Positions 7,009 through 14,109 of a DNA stretch of 16,796 bases are shown here, one piece after another. The number at the start of each line of letters is the position of its first letter. The stretch's first letter is position 1. The DNA lies in NCBI GenBank assembly GCA_017577925.1, contig PKQU01000017.1:1-16796 (forward strand), given 5' to 3'. The translations under genes were made by a program, and so were the position numbers. Source of the stretch: Bacillota bacterium. GTDB taxonomy: Bacteria; Bacillota; Bacilli; Calditerricolales; Calditerricolaceae. Under the pieces are notes generated by a model. That model had not been told where the DNA came from and did no database searches. It saw only the letters and a list, made by a program, of their open reading frames with translations.

Positions 7009-7046
7009 AGGAAATGAGGAACCCGCTGCCGGGTTCCTCATTTCCT
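7009..7046 (+). repeat. 17-bp perfect inverted repeat between speD and nrdR
   Basis: Bases 7009-7025 are perfectly complementary to 7030-7046 around a CTGC loop. There is no T run on either strand next to the stem, although the 3' arm itself is pyrimidine-rich. It may be a terminator of an unusual kind or an mRNA end stabiliser. The 3' arm overlaps the region upstream of the nrdR -10. Confidence 0.8.
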
Positions 7047-7055
7047 ATGTAGCCA

Positions 7056-7064
7056 TGGTATCAT
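7056..7064 (+). promoter_or_regulatory. Extended -10 promoter for nrdR
   Basis: TGGTATCAT is a TGn-extended -10 with five of six matches to TATAAT. No good -35 is visible at 16-18 bases; the region is occupied by the 3' arm of the inverted repeat. The start would be near 7071, about 38 bases before nrdR. I see no clear NrdR box here. Confidence 0.5.
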
Positions 7065-7108
7065 GAAAGGGACAGGGAAACGACAGGCCAGCGAGTGAGG
7101 GACGGCCC

Positions 7109-7576
7109 ATGCGTTGTCCGTACTGCGACCATCTCGGCACGCGGGTGCTTGACTCGCGCCCCGTCAACGACGGCAAGTCAATTCGCCGACGCCGCGAGTG
7201 CGAAGCGTGCAGCCGACGCTTTACCACCTTCGAGGTGGTGGAGGAGACGCCGCTGATCGTGATCAAGAAGGACGGGACGCGCGAGAGCTTCAGCCGGGAA
7301 AAGGTGTTGCGCGGGATGATTCGCGCCTGCGAAAAGCGGCCGGTGCCGCTCGAGACGCTGGAGCGGATCGTCGATGACATTGAACGCCAGCTCCGGGCCA
7401 GCGCCCAGTCGGAAGTGCCGAGCAAGACGATCGGCGAGATGGTCATGGAAAGGTTGTATGAGGTGGACGAGGTGTCCTACGTCCGCTTCGCCTCCGTGTA
7501 CCGGCAGTTCAAGGACATCAACGTGTTCATGAAGGAACTGCGTGAACTGCTTGCCCGAACCAAACAGCGGGAATAA
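7109..7576 (+). CDS. nrdR: Transcriptional repressor NrdR
   Basis: Represses ribonucleotide reductase operons by sensing the ATP/dATP balance. The N-terminal zinc ribbon is MRCPYCDHLGTRVLDSRP with Cys3, Cys6, Cys31 and Cys34, followed by an arginine-rich segment (IRRRRECEACSRRFTTFE) that contacts DNA. Residues 49-139 form the ATP-cone domain (LIVIKKDGTRESFSREKVLRGM). The 155-residue length is standard. The Shine-Dalgarno (GAGGG) is weak. It lies just upstream of dnaB and dnaI, as in Bacillus, so dNTP supply control and replication start are expressed from one locus. The 70 bases to dnaB contain no visible terminator. Confidence 0.97.
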   Translation: MRCPYCDHLGTRVLDSRPVNDGKSIRRRRECEACSRRFTTFEVVEETPLIVIKKDGTRESFSREKVLRGMIRACEKRPVPLETLERIVDDIERQLRASAQSEVPSKTIGEMVMERLYEVDEVSYVRFASVYRQFKDINVFMKELRELLARTKQRE

Positions 7577-7646
7577 ACCGGGGGGATGTGCGGGCGGTGT
7601 TGGCGGACGGAGCGGGTCGGCCATTGGGCGGAAGGGGGAAACCGGG

Positions 7647-9125
7647 ATGACCGCGCCGACTTTGAAGGATGCCTATGTGGTTCGGTTCATCCGGCCCATT
7701 GCCCCGGCGGAACTGGGGTATGTGCTGCACTTGTACCAGCCGATCGTTGGTCATGCTGCCTGCGCGCTGTACCTGACGCTGCTGTTCAGCGTACCGCAGG
7801 ACAGTGGTGTGCCCCAGACGGGAATGTTTCGCTGGCTGGTTGCCACCACCGGCCTCAGCCTTGACGCATTAACCCAGGCGCGTCGCCGGCTGGAAGCCGT
7901 CGGGCTCATGCGGACATTTCATGTCTCGCAGGATGACGGTGAGGCGGTGTTCGAGTTCTTGCTGTATCCCCCCCTTCCGCCGGCGCGCTTTCTGGCCGAC
8001 GACGTGCTCAACGTGCTCCTCTTCAACGCCCTCAGCCCCAACCAGTACCGAATGCTGTGCGACCGGTACGGGGCCGATGCCCGCGATGTCCACGCCGCGC
8101 ACCGCCTCCTGTCTCCCCATGCCGCGCGCACGGAGCTGACCGCCTCCTTTGGCGACGTCTTTGTGGCCGTATCGCCCGAAAAGCTGTCCCGCGAGGGCGA
8201 CGCGGAGGCGGAGCGGGAGATCGCCGCCGCGCGCGAGGGGCGGGTGTTACCGGAGATGGATCCCTTCGTGCAGGGGGCGGTTTCCTTCGGCACGGTCATC
8301 GATGAGGCGGAGCTGGAGGCGTACCTGCCTCCGGATTTTCCCCGCGTCGCCGAATGGCCTCCCGACGCGCGCGATGCGGTGCAACGCCTGGCTTTTCTGT
8401 TCGGGCTGGATGCCTATGCCTTGTCCGTGCACCTGCAGGATCCCTTTGTATGCGGCGATGACGGCATGCCTGACGCCGAGCGGCTCAAGCAGGTGATCAA
8501 GCAGGCGTACCTCCACCGCAGCAAGGGCAAATGGCCGCGCGTTGCTGAACGCGTGCAACCTCCCGCTCTGCGCACGGTGCAGGGGGAACCGAAGAGCCGC
8601 GAAGAGGCCCATATCCGCACCCTGGAGACACTGTCCCCGGTACGGCTCATCGAGCGCCACCAGGGGGGTGCGCCCGTCTCGGAGGCCGACTTGCGGATTG
8701 TGGAGGCGCTGCTGGACGACTACCAACTTCCGCCGGGCGTGGTGAACGTTCTCATCGAGTACGTGATGATTACTAACGACTACAAACTGCCGCGCAACCT
8801 CGTGTTCAAAATCGCGGCCCACTGGAAGCGCAAAAAGGTGAAAACGGTGCCTGAGGCCATCGCCGTGGCCCGTGAAGAACACCAACTTTACCAATCCTGG
8901 CGCGGGGGCCGAGACGCTTCTGCGGCCAAGGGGCAGGCCAAGGGCGAGCGGCGCACGCGTCGGGCGTCGGGCGGGGAAGACAAGCTGGCCTCCAGTATCG
9001 CGCATCAGCTGGAGCGCGAGCGGGAAGGCGCGTACGAGGAACGTCGCGAACGGCCCATCGCCGAAGACGAGGAGCTGCTGCGCCTGGTTCATGAACTGGA
9101 GGAGCGGAAAAAGGGGAAATCGTAG
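7647..9125 (+). CDS. dnaB: Replication initiation and membrane attachment protein DnaB (Firmicutes type)
   Basis: Helicase co-loader that acts with DnaD and DnaI at oriC and restart sites. It is not the replicative helicase that is called DnaB in E. coli. The protein is 492 residues, near the usual 470. The N-terminal half is a poorly conserved winged-helix-type domain starting DAYVVRFIRPIAPAEL. The C-terminal DnaB/DnaD-like domain spans roughly residues 325-420 and contains LIERHQGGAPVSEADL, VNVLIEYVMITNDYKLP and HWKRKKVKTVPEAI. A charged, low-complexity tail follows. The ATG at 7647 is chosen because GAAGGGGG lies 8 bases upstream and the preceding open residues overlap nrdR and look non-native. 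dnaI begins directly after the stop. Confidence 0.95.
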   Translation: MTAPTLKDAYVVRFIRPIAPAELGYVLHLYQPIVGHAACALYLTLLFSVPQDSGVPQTGMFRWLVATTGLSLDALTQARRRLEAVGLMRTFHVSQDDGEAVFEFLLYPPLPPARFLADDVLNVLLFNALSPNQYRMLCDRYGADARDVHAAHRLLSPHAARTELTASFGDVFVAVSPEKLSREGDAEAEREIAAAREGRVLPEMDPFVQGAVSFGTVIDEAELEAYLPPDFPRVAEWPPDARDAVQRLAFLFGLDAYALSVHLQDPFVCGDDGMPDAERLKQVIKQAYLHRSKGKWPRVAERVQPPALRTVQGEPKSREEAHIRTLETLSPVRLIERHQGGAPVSEADLRIVEALLDDYQLPPGVVNVLIEYVMITNDYKLPRNLVFKIAAHWKRKKVKTVPEAIAVAREEHQLYQSWRGGRDASAAKGQAKGERRTRRASGGEDKLASSIAHQLEREREGAYEERRERPIAEDEELLRLVHELEERKKGKS

Positions 9126-10073
9126 ATGCGAAGGATTGGCGAGCTATTGGCCAAGTGGCGCGAACAGGACCGGGAAGTGGCCAAGCGCCGGGAGGCGCTT
9201 GTGCGGCACCCCGATGTGGCTGCGTTTTTGGACGAACATCCGAACGTTCCCTCGGTGGCCATCGACCGCAGCCTGCCTACGCTGGCCCAGTTTGTGCGCG
9301 AACAGGAGAATTGTCGGCGGTGTCCCGGTCTGGAAAGCTGCCCCAACATGATGAAAGGCCACGTCACGCAACTCGTCCTGCACGGCGAGCGCATCGTGCC
9401 CGCGCTCAAGCCCTGTTCGCTCTACGCGGCCGAAGCGCGACGGCGCCAGCAGCAGGCCCGTTTTCGCAGCCACCACATCCCCGCCGACGTGCGGGCGGCC
9501 CGTTTCACGGAGAACACCATTTTCGATCAGTACAACCGCGAGGCGATTGCGGCGGCGATCCGCTTCTGCCAGCGGTTTCAGCCAGGGAAGAGCCCCATGG
9601 GACTCTATTTTTATGGGCCCTTCGGCGTGGGAAAAAGCCACCTGATGGCTGCCCTGGCTAATGAGCTGGCCGCCATGGGGTACGATTCGCTCATGGTGTA
9701 TGTGCCCCTGTTTTTGCAGGAGATGCGCGACGCCGTAAAGGACGGGACCTTTTCGGCCAAACTAGAAGAGGTGTGTGCCGTCCCCGTTCTCATCCTCGAC
9801 GATATCGGGGCCGAAACGCCGTCGCCGTGGGCCCGCGATGAGGTGTTGGGAGCGGTGCTCCACCACCGTGTGGCCCACAATCGGCCAACGCTCTACACCT
9901 CCAATCTGAGCTACGACGAACTGGAGGAGGCCCTCGCCGCCGTGGGGGGCAGCGCCGCCGACCGCACCAAGGCGAAGCGAATCATGGAGCGCATCCGGCA
10001 CTATACCGAGGCCTATTTTCTCGATGGGCCCAATCGTCGCAAGCGGAACAAAGAGGCGGGTCGACCATCCTGA
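9126..10073 (+). CDS. dnaI: Primosomal helicase loader DnaI
   Basis: AAA+ ATPase of 315 residues that loads the replicative helicase DnaC onto DNA. The N-terminal helicase-binding domain has a zinc site (NCRRCPGLESCPNMMKGHV, with Cys63, Cys66, Cys72 and His79, and Cys97 in KPCSLY). The AAA+ domain has Walker A GPFGVGKSH (164-172), Walker B VLILDDIGAE (221-230) and sensor 1 TLYTSNLSYDEL (255-266). The region around RIMERIRHY near residue 290 probably contains the arginine finger. The ATG follows the dnaB stop with no gap (TAGATG), and the ribosome binding site lies inside dnaB (AAAAGGGGAAA), so the two are translationally coupled. An 8-T run starts 3 bases after the stop, but I see no stem before it. 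Confidence 0.97.
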   Translation: MRRIGELLAKWREQDREVAKRREALVRHPDVAAFLDEHPNVPSVAIDRSLPTLAQFVREQENCRRCPGLESCPNMMKGHVTQLVLHGERIVPALKPCSLYAAEARRRQQQARFRSHHIPADVRAARFTENTIFDQYNREAIAAAIRFCQRFQPGKSPMGLYFYGPFGVGKSHLMAALANELAAMGYDSLMVYVPLFLQEMRDAVKDGTFSAKLEEVCAVPVLILDDIGAETPSPWARDEVLGAVLHHRVAHNRPTLYTSNLSYDELEEALAAVGGSAADRTKAKRIMERIRHYTEAYFLDGPNRRKRNKEAGRPS

Positions 10074-10122
10074 AATTTTTTTTGCACGAGGGGTTGATTT
10101 TTACGAGACCATGGTATATACT
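10073..10122 (+). promoter_or_regulatory. Strong promoter of the tRNA cluster, with UP-like A/T tract
   Basis: The -35 TTGATT (10094-10099) and -10 TATACT (10117-10122) are exactly 17 bases apart. An A/T tract (10073-10083) falls at about -56 to -46, where UP elements bind the alpha subunit. Predicted start near 10129, about 50 bases before tRNA-Ala. Confidence 0.85.
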
Positions 10123-10179
10123 CAAAACTGTCGTGAGCGGACAACACGACAGCAAAACGAAATATGCAAGCGAACGCGT

Positions 10180-10255
<76 letters not shown>

Positions 10256-10261
10256 TCACGC

Positions 10262-10338
10262 GGAGCTGTGGTGAAGCTGGAGTTCACGCCGGTCTGTCAC
10301 ACCGGAGGTCGCGGGTTCGAGTCCCGTCAGCTCCGCCA
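10262..10338 (+). tRNA. tRNA-Asp, anticodon GTC
   Basis: Acceptor stem GGAGCTG (10262-10268) pairs with CAGCTCC (10328-10334), followed by the discriminator G typical of tRNA-Asp and an encoded CCA. The anticodon loop CTGTCAC, closed by CCGGT/ACCGG, reads GTC. The T loop is TTCGAGT. Confidence 0.97.
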
Positions 10339-10346
10339 TATCCCGT

Positions 10347-10422
10347 GGTCCGGTAGCTCAGCTGGTAGAGCAGAGGACTGAAAATCCTCGTGTCGGCGGT
10401 TCGAGTCCGTCCCGGACCACCA
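10347..10422 (+). tRNA. tRNA-Phe, anticodon GAA
   Basis: Acceptor stem GGTCCGG (10347-10353) pairs with CCGGACC (10412-10418), then A and an encoded CCA. The anticodon stem GAGGA/TCCTC encloses CTGAAAA, giving GAA. D arm and T arm are complete. Confidence 0.97.
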
Positions 10423-10431
10423 TTTTTCTTT

Positions 10432-10506
10432 GCGGAAGTGGCTCAGGGGTAGAGCACCGCCTTGCCAAGGCGGGGGTCGCGGGTTCGAATCCCGTCTTCC
10501 GCTCCA
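10432..10506 (+). tRNA. tRNA-Gly, anticodon GCC
   Basis: Acceptor stem GCGGAAG (10432-10438) pairs with CTTCCGC (10496-10502), then U and an encoded CCA. The anticodon stem CCGCC/GGCGG encloses TTGCCAA, giving GCC. It is the last tRNA of the cluster. Confidence 0.97.
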
Positions 10507-10575
10507 TATCTTTTTGCGTCTTTTGTATTGAATTTTTTATTTCTTTAGGTATTTTATCGCGTAGCGGCATGTGCG

Positions 10576-10603
10576 GCGCGCACCGATGGGGTGCGCGCTT
10601 TTT
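10576..10603 (+). terminator. Rho-independent terminator of the tRNA cluster
   Basis: A 9-bp perfect GC-rich stem pairs 10576-10584 with 10590-10598 around a 5-base loop, followed directly by TTTTT (10599-10603). The A/T-rich 10507-10560 stretch between tRNA-Gly and this stem holds no gene that I can see. Confidence 0.92.
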
Positions 10604-10621
10604 CATTGGCTGGCTTGCGGG

Positions 10622-10650
10622 CTGCCAAACGGATGCCGTTGTGCTAGGAT
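10622..10650 (+). promoter_or_regulatory. Probable promoter of mqnC
   Basis: The -35-like CTGCCA (10622-10627) and a TGC-extended -10 TAGGAT (10645-10650) are 17 bases apart. Each hexamer matches 4 of 6 consensus positions. Start near 10657 leaves about 93 bases of leader, which includes a GC-rich imperfect hairpin around 10701-10725. Confidence 0.5.
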
Positions 10651-10749
10651 GAAGGAAGGACGGGATGGCGAACGGGAAGGATAAAACGGGGCGGAATGCG
10701 GGAGGGCGCCTGCGGTGGCGCGCCCGCTGACGGAAGGGAGGAGAAACGG

Positions 10750-11862
10750 ATGTCGGCCATCGACCGCATCTTGGCGCGGGCCCTTGCCGGGGAGCGTCTG
10801 GGGCTGGAGGACGGCATTGCGCTATTTGAGAGCGACGAGGTGGAAAAGATCGGATACGCCGCCGACCAGATCATGAAACGGTGGCATCCGGAGCCGATTA
10901 CCACCTTCGTCATCGGACGAAACATCAACTACACCAACGTGTGCGACACCTACTGCCGGTTCTGCGCCTTCTATCGCCCGCCGGGCCATCCGGAAGGCTA
11001 CGTGTTGCCCAACGAGATCATCTTCCAGAAGATCCAGGAGACGATCGACGTGGGCGGCACGGAGATCTTGATGCAGGGCGGCACTCATCCCGATTTGCCG
11101 TTTGACTACTATTTGAATTTGCTGCGGGAGATCAAGCGGCGGTTTCCGCAGATCCACATCCACTCCTTCTCCCCGGCGGAAATCTGGAAAATGGTCGAGG
11201 TATCCGGGCTTCCGCTGGAGGAGGTGATTCGCCAGCTCAAAGAGGCGGGCCTTGACTCCATCCCGGGCGGTGGGGCGGAGATTCTCGACGATCGCACGCG
11301 TCTGCGCATCAGCCGCAGGAAAGGGTCGTGGACGAAATGGATGGAGGTTATGCAAACGGCTCACCGTCTTGGCATGCACACCACGGCGACGATGGTGATC
11401 GGCTTCGGCGAGACCCTTGAGGAGCGCGTGCTGCACCTGCTCCGCATTCGCCAGGCTCAAGACGAGACGCGCGGATTTCTTGCCTTTATCGTGTGGACGT
11501 TCCAGCCGGAAAACACCCGCCTTCCGCGGGAGAAGCTTTCCCCGGAGGAGTATCTCAAGGCGGTGGCAATCAGTCGCCTGATGCTGGACAACATCCCCAA
11601 CTTCCAGTCGTCGTGGGTGACGATGGGACCGGAGATTGGCAAAATGTCGCTGTCGTATGGCTGCAACGATTTCGGCAGCACGATGATCGAGGAAAACGTC
11701 GTCTCCGCAGCCGCCTGTACGCACAAGGTGAACACCAACCTGATCCTGCGCCTGATCCGCGAGGCCGGCAAAATTCCCGCCCAGCGCAACACGCGGTACG
11801 AGATCTTGCGCGTGTTCCGGGAAGGGGAGACCGTCGAGAGGGACTTCGTGATGCAAAACTGA
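10750..11862 (+). CDS. mqnC: Cyclic dehypoxanthine futalosine synthase (radical SAM)
   Basis: Radical SAM enzyme that cyclises dehypoxanthine futalosine in the futalosine route to menaquinone. The [4Fe-4S] motif is CDTYCRFC (Cys65, Cys69, Cys72) inside NINYTNVCDTYCRFCAFYRP, typical of the MqnC/MqnE/CofG-like group. GGTEILMQGGTHPDLP, DSIPGGGAEIL and the C-terminal GCNDFGSTMIEENV segment follow. The 370-residue length and the SWVTMGPEIGKMSL region favour MqnC over MqnE (aminofutalosine synthase). GGAGG lies 8 bases before the ATG; open frame upstream of it is unconserved. No other menaquinone gene is adjacent. The related MqnE is the main alternative. Confidence 0.85.
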   Translation: MSAIDRILARALAGERLGLEDGIALFESDEVEKIGYAADQIMKRWHPEPITTFVIGRNINYTNVCDTYCRFCAFYRPPGHPEGYVLPNEIIFQKIQETIDVGGTEILMQGGTHPDLPFDYYLNLLREIKRRFPQIHIHSFSPAEIWKMVEVSGLPLEEVIRQLKEAGLDSIPGGGAEILDDRTRLRISRRKGSWTKWMEVMQTAHRLGMHTTATMVIGFGETLEERVLHLLRIRQAQDETRGFLAFIVWTFQPENTRLPREKLSPEEYLKAVAISRLMLDNIPNFQSSWVTMGPEIGKMSLSYGCNDFGSTMIEENVVSAAACTHKVNTNLILRLIREAGKIPAQRNTRYEILRVFREGETVERDFVMQN

Positions 11863-11866
11863 GAAG

Positions 11867-11912
11867 CATGGCCGGGGCATATTCGTGCTGGCGTCCCCAT
11901 ATGCTATCCATG
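11867..11912 (+). repeat. Nested imperfect inverted repeat between mqnC and ytxC
   Basis: CATGG (11867-11871) pairs with CCATG (11908-11912), and GCATAT (11877-11882) with ATATGC (11899-11904), around a 16-base loop. No T run follows. It could be a weak terminator or an operator; only the symmetry is seen. Confidence 0.4.
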
Positions 11913-11937
11913 ATCGTCCAATTAAGGGGGCGCGATC

Positions 11938-12918
11938 GTGGAAGGCGTGTACATGGTTTTCGATTTTCAGCGCAGACCGATCGACGCGCTGAAACCGTAT
12001 GTGGTGCACCAGCTGACGCCGATAAAAGCCGAGGGGATGCCGGTGCGCGTCCTGGTCCGGCCGACCGAAAGCGGCTACGCGCTGTGGTGTTACTCGTTGT
12101 CGGATGGGCCACATACCGTGGGTTCCAACGCGGTGCGCCACGCGTTGGCCTCGGCCCTGGCCGACTACATCGTCGCCGAGCGGGAAAAGGAGCTGGTTCG
12201 GGGTTGGCTTCGACGCATCTTGCGTCATGCCGACGCCGAGGAAACCGCCCTGATCTTGCGCTATGCTCAGGCGTATTTGGGAGCCGAAAACGGTGAAGCC
12301 GCGAAGGGCCGGCGCGCGAAGCGGAAACGCTTCCTCGTCGCCGGCCTTCTTCCGTTTCTGGTTCCGGGCAAGCCCCTCATCCTCGAGGGGGTACTACGCT
12401 TTCGCCTGCGCGCATACCAACGGGAGCTGGTTCGCGCGGTAGAAAAGGGGATTGACGACTACCGGAGCGAGTGCCAGTACCGGAACTTTGTCCGCTTGCT
12501 CCGCTTGTTTGTGGGCAGCAAGCCGCCCCGCCTCCCCCATCTCCACCTGGTTTATACGGACGAGCGAACCGTGCGCCTGCTGGACGACGCCCTTCGTCCC
12601 ATCGAGGCGGAGGCGATGCGCGCCGTGTTGCGGGAGGTTCCCGATGCCCTGGAGGACGCCCTGATGAGCACCCTGGTGGCCCTCGCCCCCGAGCGGCTGA
12701 CGCTGCACGTTCGGGCAGCCAACGGCCGCACGGTGGAGACGTTGTGTCGGGTGTTTGAGGGGAAAGTTTCGCTGTGCCCTGGATGTGCGCTGTGTGCTGT
12801 CCCCGATTTCGCCCCTTCCACTGCCCAACGCGTACAAAGCGAGGCAGAGGATCGCCGGACTGCTGTGGTGGAAAGGACGACCGTGCGGAAAAGGCACGAG
12901 GACGCGGCGCCCCGATAA
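11938..12918 (+). CDS. ytxC: YtxC-family sporulation-associated protein
   Basis: Member of the YtxC family, found at this locus between dnaI and thrS in spore-forming bacilli. The biochemical role is unknown. The core signature is present: RKRFLVAGLLPFLV, LILEGVLRFRLRAYQREL, AVEKGIDDYRSECQYRNFVR, and a C-terminal segment running from TLHVRAANGRTVETLCRVFE into a Cys pair (CPGCALC). The GTG at 11938 has AAGGGGG 7 bases upstream; GTG 11947 and ATG 11953 are weaker. At 326 residues it is longer than the B. subtilis protein (about 280). The last ~40 residues after the Cys pair are charged and unconserved, possibly a read-on extension. No membrane segment is visible. Confidence 0.85.
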   Translation: MEGVYMVFDFQRRPIDALKPYVVHQLTPIKAEGMPVRVLVRPTESGYALWCYSLSDGPHTVGSNAVRHALASALADYIVAEREKELVRGWLRRILRHADAEETALILRYAQAYLGAENGEAAKGRRAKRKRFLVAGLLPFLVPGKPLILEGVLRFRLRAYQRELVRAVEKGIDDYRSECQYRNFVRLLRLFVGSKPPRLPHLHLVYTDERTVRLLDDALRPIEAEAMRAVLREVPDALEDALMSTLVALAPERLTLHVRAANGRTVETLCRVFEGKVSLCPGCALCAVPDFAPSTAQRVQSEAEDRRTAVVERTTVRKRHEDAAPR

Positions 12919-13003
12919 GCGAACGACCCCGGCGGCGTGCGGCAAGGCTGGGGGTGGAGGGCCCAAAAGCCGATCGATGGTGGGGTGGAAGGAGGCCATT
13001 TCC

Positions 13004-13636
13004 GTGCACAAGCGGTGGGGAAGGATTCTGATTATCGTGGTCGCGATGTTGGCGGTGTGTGGAGGCCTTGCTTCTGCGCATCTTCCCGTGCAGGTCCTGG
13101 TCGACGGGAAGGAACTGGAAGCGAAACGACCGCCCCAGATCGTGGAAGGAACGGTGCTGGTTCCTGTGCGGACGCTGGCGGAAGCCCTCGGGGCCACGGT
13201 GGACTGGGACGCGAAAACCCGGACGGTTCATGTCGACAACCGCGCCAAGCGCAGTCTGGAACGGCGGGTGGCACGGTTGGAGGAAGCATTGGCTCCCGAG
13301 ACGCCCCAGGCAGCGGTTCACACCTGGGCTCGGGGGGTGAAGGCGCGCAACGGTGCGCTGCAGTTTGCGGTGATGACCCCAGAGTTGAAAGCGAAAATGG
13401 AACCCTACTTGAGTCCGTCGTGGGTCACGGGGGTTTCCAGTCCCTGGGTGGACGATTATACCATCACTGAGGTTAACGGCGCAGGTGACCGGCGGCAGTT
13501 TACCGTGCGCTTTGCCCTGAGGACCTCCACCGGGCCTGCCGGCTCCTTTGCCTCAACGGTAACCGTCGAAAAGCGAGACAACCACTGGTATGTCGCGGCG
13601 GCACGGCCCTATCCTTGGCTGAACCTGGAAAACTGA
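13004..13636 (+). CDS. Secreted protein with copper-amine-oxidase-type N-terminal domain
   Basis: Function unknown. From the GTG start the first 25 residues are a signal peptide: basic MHKRWGR, a hydrophobic core (ILIIVVAMLAVCGGLA), then ASA before the likely cleavage. Residues 29-72 fit the copper amine oxidase N-terminal-like domain common in secreted Firmicutes proteins (VLVDGKELE, VLVPVRTLAEALGATVDWD, TVHV). This domain does not imply oxidase activity. A short heptad-like helix follows (SLERRVARLEEAL), then a domain of about 120 residues ending VEKRDNHWYVAAARPYPWL, resembling NTF2-like or DUF4878-type folds by pattern only. The start is set by AAGGAGG (12989-12995), 8 bases upstream; an in-frame ATG at 12977 lacks such a site. 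Length is 210 residues. It may be cotranscribed with ytxC, 85 bases upstream. Confidence 0.8.
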   Translation: MHKRWGRILIIVVAMLAVCGGLASAHLPVQVLVDGKELEAKRPPQIVEGTVLVPVRTLAEALGATVDWDAKTRTVHVDNRAKRSLERRVARLEEALAPETPQAAVHTWARGVKARNGALQFAVMTPELKAKMEPYLSPSWVTGVSSPWVDDYTITEVNGAGDRRQFTVRFALRTSTGPAGSFASTVTVEKRDNHWYVAAARPYPWLNLEN

Positions 13637-13672
13637 TCGTGCCGCGCCCGGTGGAATCCTTTCGCTCCGCCA

Positions 13673-13700
13673 TTGACGAACGGCATAAATGCGGTAAAAT
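13673..13700 (+). promoter_or_regulatory. Sigma-A promoter of thrS
   Basis: The -35 TTGACG (13673-13678) and -10 TAAAAT (13695-13700) are 16 bases apart. Transcription from about 13707 would include the whole T-box leader. Confidence 0.87.
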
Positions 13701-13706
13701 AGATCA

Positions 13707-14070
13707 CGACACGGTTATACTGGGGAATGCGATGACGAGGCCATGGATCCGTTCCCACGGTTCCCAGAGAGAGGGGCCTTGGCTGGAAGCCCCTCAACAC
13801 GGGGAGCGGGTTCACCCCCTCGGAGCAGCAGCGGGGAAACGGGGGTTGTACGTCCCGGAGTATCCGCTTGCCGGCGATGTGCGCCGTTATCGCAAGGAAG
13901 GGCAGGCCAACGCCGCATCTGTGGCGTGCCGTTTGAGCCTGTGCGCGCGACCCGAAAGGAGGCGGATACGCCTCATGGTGTTGCGCCAGAAGCGCACGGC
14001 ATGCGCTGCCGGCCTGCCAAAGTAGGGTGGAACCACGACACGCTCGTCCCTATGGATGGGCGTGTTTTTT
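13707..14070 (+). promoter_or_regulatory. T-box riboswitch leader of thrS
   Basis: The T-box sequence AGGGTGGAACCACG (14024-14037) lies directly before an intrinsic terminator, the hallmark of tRNA-sensing attenuation. Stem I is recognisable: GATGACGAGG (13731-13740) carries the 5' strand, CGAGG (13736-13740) pairs with CCTCG (13818-13822), TTCCC (13761-13765) pairs with GGGGA (13801-13805) next to an AGAGA bulge, and the apical stem 13771-13777 pairs with 13789-13795. The specifier is probably ACC (Thr) at 13814-13816, on the 3' side of the internal loop. Uncharged tRNA-Thr would favour the antiterminator and allow thrS transcription. The specifier call is tentative; the T-box call is firm. 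Confidence 0.93.
14038..14070 (+). terminator. Conditional terminator of the thrS T-box
   Basis: A 12-bp stem (14038-14049 with 14054-14065, two G-U pairs) with a 4-base loop is followed by TTTTT to 14070. Its 5' arm begins immediately after the T-box sequence, as needed for exclusion by the antiterminator. Confidence 0.92.
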
Positions 14071-14109
14071 GTTTGGGGAAAACACACCACGAGGAAAGGA
14101 GCGAGGGGC

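Noticed and set aside
10071..10083. Eight-T run right after the dnaI stop as a terminator
   Set aside because: No convincing stem precedes it. Its place at about -50 of the tRNA promoter makes an UP-like element the better reading.
10528..10555. TTGAAT-16-TATTTT promoter-like pair after tRNA-Gly
   Set aside because: The region is A/T-rich, the -10 matches poorly, and the tRNA terminator begins about 20 bases later, so any transcript would be trivial.
10358..10606. Minus-strand open frame containing KTGFEPATPALARRCSTPEP
   Set aside because: Antisense of the tRNA-Phe and tRNA-Gly genes plus the terminator; a recurrent spurious protein, not a gene.
13004..13080. Lipoprotein lipobox (LAVC) in the secreted protein's signal peptide
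   Set aside because: The residue before Cys is Val, not Gly, Ala or Ser, and a better signal peptidase I site (ASA) follows.
13615..14025. Plus-strand open frame of 136 codons before thrS
   Set aside because: It covers the thrS promoter and the T-box leader, whose RNA elements explain the sequence, and the translation has no recognisable features.
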